NCBI GenBank assembly: GCA_009667805.1
Contig: CM019066.1
Location: 117,418,190-117,482,189 of the forward strand
Source: Leptobrachium leishanense
Taxonomy: Eukaryota; Chordata; Amphibia; Anura; Megophryidae
DNA: 64,000 bases
Direction of reading: 5' to 3'
Position 1 is the first letter of the stretch. Every line of letters begins with the position of its first letter. The translations under genes and the position numbers were made by a program. A model generated the notes under the pieces. That model saw nothing but the letters and a program-made list of their open reading frames with translations, was not told the DNA's origin and did no database searches. Positions 22,887-34,913 of the stretch are shown in pieces.

Positions 22887-24093
22887 TAGGGATGAGCTGT
22901 TCGGTTCGATCAGTTCGGAGTTCGACTCGAACATTGGCAGTTCGAAAGTTCAAACTTTTTGGTGTGTTCGGTTCAAGTTTGACATTTTTTTTTAAAAAAG
23001 TATAAAAAATGCTTAAAAAAATACTAAAAAATCTAGAAATAAAGAGACTCTTTACTGCAGAATATTATAAGCAACGGTTTATTAGAGATTGAATTAAAAA
23101 ACTACCTAATGTCTAGGTGCAAAGATTCTCACCTCTAATTTACCTGTGCTCTCAAACGGCGTAAACAACAGGTGTTTAAATAGTGTTTGGAAATAACATG
23201 TGCTTCTAATAATTAGTCTGGTCTCATGAATTTGATACATATTTGATACATTGCCTGCAGACTGGGTGTGGCCTGCACATGTATGAACAAACACTGTGCT
23301 TGTTCTGAATTCTAAGAAGTGTTCATTTCTACTATATGATCCTCTGATATGCTGTTTAACCCCTTAAGGACCAGGGCTCTGTAAAGCCAATCATTAATGA
23401 TGTAGATGTTACGTCATTTGTCATCAAGGGCTTAATAAAATCTTTATCACACTCCTTAGATTTAAATGTAGTATTCCAGTATTTGTATGTCATGTACCTC
23501 TCCCGAAGGGCCTATGTGAGCATACAATTATTATTGTGTTAGAAATGTCTATCATAAAGCGTACAAGCTGAGTCCCTAGAGTCTCTGACTATACATTGTC
23601 ATATATACCTTGCTTTAATACATATGATACATTCCCTCATCTAACAGGATAGTAGCCAGTCCCTGTGCATTTTAACCCCTTAAGGGTGGCTAGGTGTTGT
23701 GTGTGGGTCTCTGATGGCGATGTTTCTATACATCCTACAAATCCGCCACTTCACGGGCAGGTTATGGAGACCTCCTAGGCATGATATTTGAAGGAATTTT
23801 TTGTTTTTATTTTTAACCGTTATTTTATGGAAAACTCACTGTTCCTTTAAAAACGTCTTTTTTAAACGTTTTGTCCTTGTTTCCTGTCCCCCAGGGCACT
23901 ACCCGGACCCCCATACACCTTTTATGGCATATATCTTGCATATATGCCCTGTTGGAGGGCACTCTAAAAATCAAACTTTTGAGTCCCATTGACTTGCATT
24001 GAGTTTGGTTCGAGTTCGAGTTCGAACTCGAACTCGAACTTCTGAAATTGTTCGAGTTCCAATGCGAACCGAACACAGAGGTGTTCATCCCGA
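22887..24093. mobile_element. hAT-like element, TAGGGATGAGC family, copy 2
   Basis: Starts TAGGGATGAGC and ends GTTCATCCCGA (slightly mutated), flanked by an 8-bp duplication CCTGAGAG (22879-22886 and 24094-24101). It is opposite in orientation to copy 1: blocks such as AAAGAGACTCTTTACTGCAG at 23041 and ACTACCCGGACCCCCATACA near 23900 are reversed. TTAACCCCTTAAGG segments inside (23358, 23672) look like piggyBac-type remnants. Confidence 0.85.
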
Positions 24094-24101
24094 CCTGAGA
24101 G

Positions 24102-26060
24102 AGGCTTTGCCACCTGAACCCTACATGCACTGTGACACTGTGTGAGGCCACCCGGTGCGGGCTGCCGCGGCCTGGAAAGTGCCGCCCTAGGCCTTGTCAG
24201 CCTACGCCAAAATACACCACTGCCTACATCCCCACTATCTAATCCTTACCCCATGTTTCTATAATCAATATGTCCCTCTGACTAGTGAATTCCTCAGTTT
24301 TTGGTCAACAGATTTCCCATTTGCAGTGCTCTTACAGCCCTGGTGTGCTAGAGGAAAGAAGGACAATGGAGAGGAGATGAATACTAATGAGATTTACTGA
24401 GATACGTTAGAGTAGAAACAGGGTGAATTGCCCTGGGAGGTCAAGAGGCAATGATATTTAACCCCTCTGTTTCCCCTATTCTGGGGTAAAGCTTATGGTA
24501 CCCCTTTAATTATTTGTGAACTCTTCAAATCTGTTCTTATAAATATATGTGGCATTATTAATAATGTTAAGCTCTACATAGCTTTCAGGACACATACTCA
24601 TTTATACATTCAGATGAACAGTGTGGAAAAAGTGCTGTTTTTCAACATATAGAAACTATATACTGCAAGTGAAATAATTTCATTATTCAGGAACAATTAA
24701 TGAATTGTTTCAAATTAATGGATTTCCCTCCTGTAAAGTCACAATAACTCCATGTAAAACACCATAGGAGAAACAGTCTCACATGAAGGAATTAGTCCCA
24801 CAGTCAAATAAAGTCTCTCTTCAAAAGAGAATTGCTCTAAGTGGATGTCCTTCACAAATGGTACCTTAAAAAGAAGAAACAAAAAAAAACACCACACCAA
24901 TGGCATAGTAATGTCACAACATAGGTGGACATGGAATAAAAGGGGAAGCTATTCTTGGTCACCCTTTGAGAGAGCTGCCAGCTCTCAAATGAACGTATTC
25001 CGGGTGCTAAAGGCCACCTTGGTCATATTAGAGAGTAGATCCTTCCTTTCTTTATGAAGCATTATTATGTGTCCATGGGATTATGGATGAGCTAACAGGC
25101 AAATAAATGGTGCAATATGTGATTATACTAGTTTTGTGTGTGATTTGTGAAATGTGTCAGATCAAGAATATGTACACTGTTTTTCCTTCTTTGAGACTAG
25201 ATGCATGAATAATATTTCATATTCTTTGCTCATAAATTGTTCTACTGTTGGTATTTAGTCCCAACATGATAAAACCCCTTAAATCGCCAGTCATCCAGGA
25301 CTTGCTGATGCTGTGGGTCGCTCCCAGGTACAATGCTTCACGTCTGGTGGAGCTGTCCATTACTACATCCCTTTTGGTCTCAAATATCCCAATTCATTAA
25401 CAAAGTGTTGGGGTAGATGTCCCAGTACTTCCCGACATATATATTTGTTAGGTATGTTTCCACCACAGGTCCAAAAATCGCACGGCCAGGGGAAACGATT
25501 TTGCAGTATGACCTTCCTGCGTATTTTTAATGATAGCACGGTTATGGAAATCTATGAATGTCCCACCTCCCCATGTTCTTCAAAACATGTTAAGCGACTT
25601 TGCCACTAATGGAAAGATAGCTATACAGTTGTTCCATCTTACTCCTCCAAAATGGGACCTATAGTCGTTGTGAAAGGAGCATACGATTAATTGTTCCTCA
25701 ACCAAAATTACTTAGTAAAACTGGATTTACAGTAAATAAGAAATGTGTATGAATGAACTTATGTGCTTTCTAACTGAATTCTTGTTAACTGCTAATATTG
25801 AACTGTATTATGTTGATTCCCTTCCCATTTTTTTTCGGTATACCCATTTATATATCTTTTTTTTTTTAAGTTCAATAAAAACTAAATTTAAAAAAATATA
25901 TATTCTTGTAATTAGATTTTTGCGAATATTTCCTAAAGAGTTTCCCTGGGAGAAGCATTTGAATGAAAACAACTGGACATGGAATGCTTGGCAGTATCAG
26001 ATCAACCTGGTGGTTTTGCAGTAAGATGAATATCTTATCAAAATATATTTGGATATTTCT
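24102..26060. other. Unrecognised DNA
   Basis: No coding region or structured repeat is supported. The first 120 bases are GC-rich and may be a decayed DNA-element end that received the copy 2 insertion. From about 26062 a repeat rich in TTTCGTT/ATTTCG motifs begins, which the L1-like element interrupts. Confidence 0.5.
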
Positions 26061-26580
26061 AGACATGTGCACGGGAACAAAAAAAATGTTTCGTTACGGA
26101 TTATTTCGTTCCGTTTTTTACTGTTTTGTTTTGTTTGTTATGTTACCATGATTCTGTATTTCGGATTGATTCGTTGGTTTGGATGATCGGTAATTAGTAT
26201 TTCGTGTGGATTCTTTTTTTTGTTTTTATTGTTATTTTGTTCTTCGGATCAAATCGTATTTAGTTTTTATTAGTTATTTCGTTTTTTTTTTAAACATATT
26301 TTATTAGATGCATAAAATTTTCAGAATACATCTACATGGAAATATTATAGCTCCATATTTGAAAATCTCAACTTAATATTCATCCACAAGAAAAACAGCT
26401 TAAGCATCTTAATTTTACCTATACTTTACAAAGAAAAAAGAAGAAAAGAAGAAAGAGAAAGAGAAATAGAAGAAGAATGAAGGGGGGGAAAAAAAAGGGG
26501 GGGGGGAGGCCCGGCCCAGACCCATATAATATCACAGAAAAAATTAATAAAATAAAAATAAAAAGAGAAAAGAAAACCCG

Positions 26581-26964
26581 TTACAATCCTGCATCCAGCC
26601 ACGGTCCCCAGGTCTTATTATAAGAGGGCAAATAATTATGACCCAAAGCCGTAAGTTCGTCCATGACCTGTGTATCTTTAATTTTTACGAATACTTTTGC
26701 TAGCTTTGGTAAACAAGGTTGTCTCCAAACCTCTGCTACTGCCCGTCTTGCAGCCAATGTGATTTTAGCTATTAGTTTATTCTCATAGAAAGTAAAACCT
26801 GGGGCTGGTCTGGACAGCAGAAAAACCCACGGGTCTAGTGGGACAGAATTAGAAAAAACTGTCTGCAATAAATCCCTTATTTTCATCCAAAAAGATACAA
26901 TGATGACATGACCACCACATATGATAGTAAGACCCTCGCATATTACATAACCTCCAGCATACAT
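26581..26964 (-). pseudogene. L1-like ORF2, C-terminal fragment
   Basis: An open frame of about 127 codons to a stop at 26581, with FWMKIRDLLQTVFSNSVPLD and PWVFLLSRP near its start and a KPW-like C-terminal segment (NKTWGPWLDAGL). It resembles the extreme C-terminus of L1/Tx1-type ORF2. It is separated from the upstream part by the inserted MITE. Confidence 0.7.
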
Positions 26965-26996
26965 CCAACATATTCCAATTCATATTAGCCAGCTGA

Positions 26997-27423
26997 GGCT
27001 AAGGTCAGACGAAAGCAGTTTTAACGTGCGTTTAGCCGCACGAAATCACGGCCGTGCTAGCAGCAAATGACGTCCAATGCCGGGGAACATACGACGAACG
27101 GCCGCACGAAAGTTCGTCCGCGCAACGCAAGTGGCAAACTAACGCATTTTTTTGAGAACATCAAACCGCTACTACTGACGTACAGAGTGCGCTGCGGCCG
27201 CATAGCGGCGTGTTTGCGTGATTGGGAGACGTCAGACGCTGCACACATCCGGCCAACATAACGTCCAGACGCAAAAAGTGTTTTATTGATGATCCGTACA
27301 AAATCACGGACGAAAATGCGCATCGTATGACCGCTATCGCGTATTCCGTGAAAAAATACGTCCATTCGTTCGAACGCACTTTTTCACGGACAACGTGAAA
27401 AATGCGTTCGTCTGACCCTAGCC
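26997..27423. mobile_element. Harbinger-like MITE in the L1-like element
   Basis: Ends GGCTAAGGTCAGACGAA and TCGTCTGACCCTAGCC are inverted repeats, flanked by TGA (26994-26996) and TTA (27424-27426), which fits a mutated 3-bp TTA duplication. The same family appears at 45841-46267 and three times in 53406-55222. No coding capacity. Confidence 0.8.
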
Positions 27424-27429
27424 TTAGCT

Positions 27430-28606
27430 GGAGTAGTATACCATCGCATTACTGTCTTAATAGATTGTTCTTGTAGGGAGGCACATATAGATACCGAGTT
27501 TGACAGTTCCCAAATGTCCATCCGGTCTTCTGAATCCAGAGATTCACCTATATCCACTTCCCATGACTGTACATAAGATAGCTCCTTCCAGTCTAGTCTG
27601 GACGTCAGTTCCCTATATATATATATATATAGGAGATCAACCCTCGTTACCATTCTTGCATAAACGTTCAAAAAAGGTTTGTTTAGCCGTAGCAGCACTA
27701 TGAACATGGGGGCATATAGCATACGATTTTATTTGCAGAAAATGAAAAAAATAAGAATCTTTCCCCCCTATTCTTGTAATAATTTCTTCCATAGAAAGTA
27801 ATATCCCTTTGGGGTAAAGATGGTACAACCTGCACACACCAGCATCCTGTAAGCACCGAAAGGGACCAGTATTAAGTCCGGGAATAAAATCCCTGTTACC
27901 AAAAATCGGAGTTAATTTAGAGGGAAAATTAGTTAGTTCACATTTTAATGCTAGCTTAGTCCAAATACGAACAGAATTGATAATGGCTGGACAATCCGTC
28001 TGTAACTTAGAACGATATTTCTGACAAATCCAAATCCATTGATCAAGTACACTAGGCTTCATAAGGCCAGCCTCCAAATCTACCCATCTACAAGTACCTT
28101 TTGGTAAATGCCATACCATTATTTGAGCGAGTTGGGCAGCATAATAATAAGATAGTAATGAAGGCAAGCCCAGTCCGCACAATGCTCTTGGCCGATAGAG
28201 CGTGTGTCTTGCCACCCGATGACGTTTCCCAGCCCATATAAACGGATCAATAGCACGTTGTAATATAACAAAACCCTTAATGATCAGAGGGATGGGTAAT
28301 GTTTGAAAAATAAATAATAATCGAGGTAACATATTCATTTTAATACAATTCTGTCTAACAATGATATAGAGTACTTACTCCATGTCTCTAGTTCCCCTTT
28401 AATAGTCGTTATCAGACGTGGGTAATTAGCATCATATAGTTTTGTAGGACATGATGGGATACGAATTCCTAAATATGTAATTTCTGAATCAACTATCCGT
28501 ATTAAAGAGGAGGAATTGATGTCGAGGAGAATGGACGGGGAAAGAGCTACTGGTATGGCCTCAGTTTTATCCAAATTAATTTTATACCCTGAAATCTCTG
28601 AAAAAA
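27430..28606 (-). pseudogene. L1-like ORF2, thumb and connection region
   Basis: Reading leftwards from 28606 the minus strand gives FSEISGYKINLDKTEAIPVA, YLGIRIPSCP, ISLLDRIVLK, one frame change near 28335, then MLPRLLFIFQTLPIPLI, FIWAGKRHRVARHTLYRPRA and GGLGLPS-like LCGLGLPSLLSYYYAAQLAQ. These are the blocks that follow the reverse transcriptase core of L1 ORF2. Another shift occurs near 27640, after which a short piece KTVMRWYTTP precedes the MITE. Inactive. Confidence 0.85.
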
Positions 28607-28607
28607 G

Positions 28608-28730
28608 GAGATAAAAGGGTTCTGAGTGGGAGATTCTCAGTTTAAATTGTCAGCCCATACAGATGATATACTTATCACATTAACAGACCCTAAATATTCT
28701 CTGATTAATGTATTGGAGAGGCTGCAGGAG
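28608..28730 (+). pseudogene. Inverted 5' segment of L1-like ORF2 (reverse transcriptase motif)
   Basis: On the plus strand the frame from 28611 reads VGDSQFKLSAHTDDILITLT then DPKYSLINVLERLQE, with one stop before VGD. TDDIL stands where L1 reverse transcriptases have YADD. This directly precedes FSEISGYKIN in L1 order, but that next block is on the minus strand starting at 28606. It is a 5' inversion, too short to appear as a conventional reading frame. Confidence 0.82.
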
Positions 28731-28743
28731 TTATTTCGTTTTT

Positions 28744-30639
28744 ACTAGTTATTTCGGGTTCTGTACTATTACAGACCCTGGATGTAAAAAAATGAAGTTG
28801 TGGACTTCATTTGCCTGTCCTATCAAGAGTTCTTTGCTGCAATGAGAGGATGTAGCACATGAGCTCTGTAAGCAGTTCTCTGAATTGCTGGGATGTGTAA
28901 ATGTTGTCTTCAATTATAAACTTTATTTATTGTAATATATACAGTATATATTTCAGTTTTTAAGGTTTATGTAGAGACAATTTCTGTTATCACACAGGTG
29001 TTCTAATTAAGCTATTAAGCTGCTGGTGATAGTTGTAATGTTAATGTTCATAACCCTTAGTACCACCTCTAATCCTAACCCCTACACCTAAATCAAAGTC
29101 TAACATTAATTCATAACCATAATCCTGTAACCCTAAACAATATCCATACAGATTGTCAGTGTTTGAGGTATGGTTTGGCACTTGAGAAACAGAGAGCAGA
29201 ACTAGAACTCTGAAATAACAGTTACAGGCTCTGAGTGGGTAAGGGATGTCGTTGAGGAGGAACATGTGGGTTACGCAGTTCCTCCACTATATTTGCAATG
29301 AGAACTCAGTTCCCATTGATTCCATACCCTATAAAGCGTTATTCAGGTGTTCAATCATATGTTTCTCTGTTACGTCACAATAAATATATCATTCATTATA
29401 ATTTTCACAAAACTTAAAATATATATGTAAATATATCACATTTGAGTTTGTGTTAAGTGCGAGATGATATTTGATAATTGGGGGACAGGAATCTTGATAA
29501 GTTCTCACACTTATTTTTTTAGGACTTGAGTCCTGGATGTCCTCCACCGTGCAGACCAATTATCCCAGTAGAGCAGTGGTTCCCAATCGCGGTCCTCACC
29601 TCACAAGGTCAAGTGAGGGGTCATTGGACAGGTCAGAGACTGGCCTCTGCATTGAAACCAAACATGACTATGTAAAATCTAAAAGAAAAACAAAAAAAAG
29701 CCCAATTTTTTTAAATTTATTTTTAGTCCCAAAGCGATGGCATTGTCCATTTGTCACGTATAAAATGAGCAATACCACATCCATTACTCACCTTCTCATT
29801 TCCCACACTGGGTGCAAGGTCAGTGTTTTATACATCGTCATATTATTCATAAAACACCATCCTCCAAAACACAAGGGAAATATTTTTTTTTTTTTTAAAA
29901 ATTGGTTTAAATTGTATATTTTCTCTGAAAAATGCAGTAACAGAATCCCATTTCACTTTCTTTTTTTAACAAGAATTCCCTATAGAATATATAACCACAA
30001 AGGTTTGAATGTAAAAATGGGAAAAAATAATTGTACACTGTTAAAATTGGTTAGATATAATTGGTTAGATTAACTGGTTAGATATAGCCATATCTGCACT
30101 ATTAAATAACCTAAAATATGATATCATTTCACTAAATTCCAGAAAAAGCCACCAAAATATTGAGCTCCAAACCCATATAGATCTTAATCCGGCCCTGATC
30201 ATAATTGTCTACTGCAACAGCAGCGACATTGCCGACCAGATCCATTTGATATGTTGGGTGGGCCAAGAGAACACCTGCGCTGCATTCCTTTCAATTGCCT
30301 GTTAATTTTGGACTAGGACCTGTTTTTTGTGTTCTTTTTGGAGCATGTAAAAATTTGCAATTAGCATCTGTCCCGAAATTAGTGCTGACACCAAGTGATT
30401 TGTTGGTTACAATAGCGATAGAGATATATAGCGCTCCCCATGCTAGGTATAGGATGCAGAAAGTACAGTAAGGTAGGTGTTTTTTCCCGTTTCTAGCGGG
30501 AGGTAAACAATCTGTTGGTCAGGCGCTAGAGTCATTTTACCTGGCACTAACAGAAAAACATGCCGGCACTAAGGTTAGCTCACAACAAGTGATAGGGCCC
30601 CATGTATCTCTGGAGCCCACTTTGCCATAGATCCAATGA
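28744..30639. other. Unrecognised DNA with one hAT-type end
   Basis: No gene supported. GCAGTGGTTCCCAATCGCGGTCC at about 29574 resembles one end of the 122-bp MITE at 36092, without a visible partner. The open frame at 29537-30073 is low-complexity and has no recognisable domain. Confidence 0.5.
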
Positions 30640-30895
30640 TGCAGCTCACAGAGTTACAGTTACGATTATGGGTAAGACAGAATAACAAATATACATACAC
30701 ATTACATACACAGAACTGTAGGAGAGAGGACTCTGCTCAAGAGCTTACAATCTAAGAGGAGAGGGTTGACACATTAGGTGAGGGTAAATAGGGTGTGTGA
30801 AGTAGCGGGGGTGCATTAGAGCTGAATGGGAAGATGGAGCAAGTAATGTGGAGTGAGCTTATAGGCTTCTCTAAAGTAATAAAAGAGAGGTTTGT
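30640..30895 (-). mobile_element. L2-like LINE, 3' end (antisense)
   Basis: Includes TTACAATCTAAGAGGAGAGG and GCTTATAGGCTTCTCTAAAGTA, the reverse complement of the sense copy at 56040-56220. It continues at 31625-32058. Confidence 0.75.
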
Positions 30896-31624
30896 GAGGG
30901 TCCTGAGGACGAGCAATGGCACTAGTGGCCTGCTCTACAGTGGGGCCCGCTCAGGTCATACAGGGTTTTTGCTCGATTGTGCAATTACAGGGATGAATGC
31001 TCCATATGCAAATCAGTCTGCTCTCACCCAGAAAGGGTGGCCAGTTAAAAAACCCGTTACCATTTCGTATCTTGCGCTTTTCAGCGTGAGGTTACTGTAC
31101 TTTGCGCTCCCTATGCTTAACATGGGCAATGCAAAGTGTTAAATAGCGTTAGTATTACAATATACTAACGCTAATTACTGTCCGGCTGTGGTTACTGAAA
31201 AGTTAACCACAGCCAGGACTTGGTGATAATGGTTCCCACTGCTGCAGAATCCGTCAGCACCAGCAAACCCCCCGAATCGATCATATACTCACCTCCTATC
31301 CCGCGGCAAGGACCACGGCTTCAACCGCCTCCACTGTCCGCCAGGAGCAGGGAGAGACTGGGGAAACAGTCCCCCAGTCTCTCCCTGCAGATCACTACGC
31401 CGACGTGCCAGATCTCGGGAGGCGAGATCCGGCAGGCAGGTCATGTGACCAGTGCTGTCTACCTTGATGGAGCGCTATGGACTCCATCGGGTGGATACTT
31501 GCAGCGGCCCTTAGCGCTGCTGCATGCATCCCTGGGTTTAGCGCCCGATTACGATACAGGCAGCTTTTTTAGCGCAATATAAAGTTTTTCTCCTTTGCGT
31601 TCCCGTTTTAGCGTGATGACTGTA
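30896..31624. repeat. Dispersed repeat interrupting the L2-like LINE
   Basis: 30896-31010 is repeated in inverse orientation at 38100-38215 (ACTAGTGGCCTGCTCTAC block). 31085-31200 shares TTACTGTACTTTGCG...CTTAACATGG with 36440-36545 and 37520-37630. The class is unknown to me; no coding capacity. Confidence 0.6.
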
Positions 31625-32058
31625 ATGATGCCCGGAGAGTCTAATGTTGCAGTGGAGGGAGTTCCATACAAAAGGGGGCTGCTCAAGAAAAGTCCTGAAG
31701 GCGAGAGTTGGGGGTGCTGGTGTGAGGAACTGATAGTGTCATATCATTGGCAGAGCGAAGTGGTCGGGATGGGATATACCTGCTAATAAGGAAGGAGATG
31801 TAGTCAGGGGCGCGGTTATGGAGAGCTTTGTATGTGAGTACCAGTATTTAGAAATTGATTCTACAGGAAACAGGGAGCCAGTGTAGAGATTGACAGAGGG
31901 GCGAGGTGTGAGAGGTGCGGGGCTGAGGCGTATGAACCTGGCACAGGCATTCATAACAGACTGCAGAGGGAGAATCTGTGATCTCTTAAGGCCAGAGAGG
32001 TTAGTCAAGACGGGAGATAATAAGAGCTTGAATGAGTATTTTTGTAGAGTCCGGATTA
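31625..32058 (-). pseudogene. L2-like LINE reverse transcriptase, C-terminal part
   Basis: The minus strand reads SVMNACARFIRLSP, then HTKLSITAPLTTSPSLLAGI and ISHPDHFALPMI, and the untranslated continuation to GAGAGTCTAATGTTGCAG. This matches the sense copy at 52497-52643 and 55912-56060 (YKALHNCAPDYISSL). A piggyBac-like element splits it at 32059-32062, and the LINE continues to the right at 33324-33365. Confidence 0.75.
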
Positions 32059-32062
32059 TTAA

Positions 32063-33319
32063 CCCTTTCACTGCTGAAGACGTGTGGGACACGTCCTCAT
32101 TGATGCACGTTGCATGCTGAAGACGTGCCCCACACGTCATCAGCTGTGCGGGACCCCCGGCGGAGATACTCACCTCTCTGTCCGGGGTCCCGCAGCGTTC
32201 TGACTTCAGCGTCCTCAGACGCTGAAGTCAAGCTCCTCCCGGCGTAAATGACGTCATTGCGCCATGCGCGATGACGTCATTTCCAGGCGACCCCCCCCGG
32301 CAATGCCGGGAGATAGCCTGGAAGGGAGGGGGGGGATCCGTTCGGATCCCTCTCCCTCCCGATCGGGAAGGAGCAGCGCTAAAAGCCAGGCACCGCTTAA
32401 AAGGGGAGAGTCTCCCCTTTTAAGCGGTGCCTGGCTTTAACCCCTCAAGTGCTGGGTTGCACTTCAGCGCCTTGCGGCGCCGAAGTGCAGCCTATCTCCG
32501 GTGGGGGCCGCCATCTTGGATGGCGGCTCCACCCCCGGGACTCCCCTCGCTGTCTGACGTCATCACGCATAGCGTGATGACATCAGATAGCCGGGGAACC
32601 CCTAGCTGCCGGGGATTTCCCAAGGAAATCCCCTGGTGGAGATAGGTGGTTCTTGTGAACCCCGATATCTCCAGAACCGTGGCAGCTAGGGGGTCATGGA
32701 GGGTGTCATTTGAAAGGCCTGAGCATGGCCTTTCGAATGATACCCAACATGACTAGGTAAAAAGTAAAAAAAAAATTATAAAAAGAAAAAAATTAAAATA
32801 ATAAATAAATTTAAAAAATAAATAAATAAAAAAAAACATGTTTTTTTTTGTGTGTTGTTTTTATTAATGCAGCAATATTGTTCACATTTCAATTATAATG
32901 TGAACAATGATGCTGCACTAATGATTTTTTTCTATGGGGTGCGTTTGCTAAAAATCACGTAATTCACCCCAAAAAAAGTAACAAGTCCCCATTTCAAATT
33001 TTTTGTACAAGCGCACCCCATAGAAAACATAACCGCAAACGCTCATGTGATAAAATGTGAAAAAAAACACTTTACACACTGCAGATGATTAAAAATTCAA
33101 TTTTTATTCTATTTTTTGTTATAATATACAGGCAGGACATGACGTATACATATAAAAATGATATATTATGAATCTGCGTAGTCTGCCGGAAAGAACGATA
33201 TATAATATGTCTGGGTCATTTATTAAAATGTGGCTTTAAAATCGCGTTTAAACATGATGAGCGAAAGCGGTAAAAATGAGCTCAGCACACAGTGGTGAAA
33301 TGCCTCAGCAGTGAAGGGG
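32063..33319. mobile_element. piggyBac-like non-autonomous element, second copy
   Basis: Bounded by TTAA (32059-32062 and 33320-33323). The ends CCCTTTCACTGCTGA and CAGCAGTGAAGGGG are good inverted repeats starting with the piggyBac-like CCC. Contains a 40-bp palindrome around AGGCACCGCTTAAAAGGGGA (near 32388-32435), and related blocks to 2932-4105 (GACATCTTGG, GCAGCTAGGGG, AACATGATGAGCGAAAGCGG). Confidence 0.88.
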
Positions 33320-33587
33320 TTAAAGGTACGGATACATGCAATGTTTTCTAGGTGGAAGTAGATTTTCTTTTAAAATGTATTATTTTTTTTCATCTTCTGC
33401 GTATTATTCCAATTTGAGTGATGAATTTATGGGGTTGTCTCTCTGGTCCAAGCATGTGTTTTACTTTTAGGCAAAGTCCCTGTGAATGCATTTGTGTCAC
33501 AATCCATGCTCTGACCCCTGGCAGCTTTCTTCCTGTGTTGCACAACCACAGTCCAGGTGCTCTAAATCACTAGCTCTGGTATTCCTA

Positions 33588-34910
33588 CAGGGTTTTTCAA
33601 AGAGCACCGAAATTCCACCAGAATATTCTTTCTCGCACTTCAGTAAGTTCAATTCGCCGACCCCTGTGGTGAAGTGCAGCAAAGAAGCTGCTGAATGCTG
33701 CCAAAAAACTGATGAAAAACCATCGAACGCATTCGAAAAGCCACCACAAAATCGCTGAATCAAATCGGCAAATCCGCTGAAAAAACATCGGATCAATCTG
33801 ATAAGTCGTTGGAAAAACACCAAACGATCTGCCGCAAAGCAGCTGAACGCATCTGAAAAAAGCCAACAACCTGCCGAACAGAGCACCGACCAGCTGCCGG
33901 AAAAATGCAACAAGCAGCAAACAACGGGGTAAAAAAAAAACAACAAAAACCCACTGCAACTTTTAAAATGCGTTTGCAAAAGAAATGGACGAAAATGCCT
34001 GGAATTAACATATAAGGTCCTATGAATAATAATAAAAAGGTACGTTATAGAAAAAATAAAACACTATTTAGAAAAAAAAACAATTTGGGGAAAAAAAATC
34101 AAAGGAAAAATCCTGAATAACACCTTAAAAATACTAAGAAATTCCGCAAGCACCACGGGGCCGTTGTAGTGCAGGGAAAACCTGCCGCAAACCCGACGAA
34201 CACTCACCGCAAAACCCGGTGAACGCATACCGAAACCAGCAAAAAATCTGGATTAACCCCGCCGAACACGCCGGAGAAACCCGAGCAGCCGCCGATCACA
34301 GCGCAGAGCAGCCACCGGAAAAACCCGACACCGCAGACGAATGGAGTGAGAAAAAAAAAAACAGTACGCTTGAATGATTGAAAAGTAAAACGCTGTTTGC
34401 AAAGAAACTACAGAACGAAAATTTCTGGAATTTACATATAAGATCCAATGAATGATAATAAAAAGGGCTGTTACAGAAAAAAACGATTAAAAAAAATACA
34501 TGGAAAAAAAAAATTCACAAAAAAATCCCAAAAAATGCCTAAAAGATCCTAAAAAATTGAAAAATAAAGAGGCTTTTTACTGCAGAATATCATAATCAAC
34601 GGTTTATTAGATATTGAATTAGAACAGGAATATTTTTAACATTGAAGCCTATAGGATTCGCCTGAATAAACCTGTCGAATGAAACCACCGAACAGCAGGG
34701 CAATTCGGCAACTTTTCACTGCTGTTTTTTGCTCTCTATGAGGATTCCACTGCCCTCGAACAGGCACAGTATATATGCATGCAATTCGCCAAGATTTGGC
34801 GAACTGCCTGCTCTCTGAATAGCCGAATGGCCAGACAAAAAGGTAAGCGTACGCTGAATTTCACTGTTCGGTTATCTTTCGGCCACAATTCGAATGTCTT
34901 TGAATAACCC
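33588..34910. mobile_element. hAT-like repeat of the CAGGGTTTTTCAAAGAG family
   Basis: Begins CAGGGTTTTTCAAAGAGCACCG and ends TCTTTGAATAACCC; the last bases of the expected end are missing and I see no target duplication. Internal GAACGCATTCGAAAAGCC-like blocks, and the shared module AATAAAGAGGCTTTTTACTG (34560), recur at 40549-41095, 42525-43357 and 43600-44388. Confidence 0.65.
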
Positions 34911-34913
34911 ATT

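Larger units (their letters stand above)
26287..28730 (-). mobile_element. 5'-truncated and 5'-inverted L1-like LINE
   Basis: The insert is bounded by a direct repeat TTATTTCGTTTTT (26274-26286 and 28731-28743). Its poly(A) side, read on the minus strand, is the T-run at 26282-26291. The minus strand encodes the C-terminal half of an L1-type ORF2. The last 120 bases (28608-28730) encode the preceding reverse transcriptase segment but on the plus strand, so the 5' end is inverted. A Harbinger-like MITE sits inside at 26997-27423. Confidence 0.85.

Noticed and set aside
29537..30073. 178-codon plus-strand frame
   Set aside because: Phe/Lys-rich, AT-biased, no motif and no start context. Likely chance.
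33497..34011. Overlapping Cys/Phe-rich minus-strand frames (up to 160 codons)
   Set aside because: They lie in the hAT-like repeat, are low-complexity, and are not shared as open frames by the other family copies.
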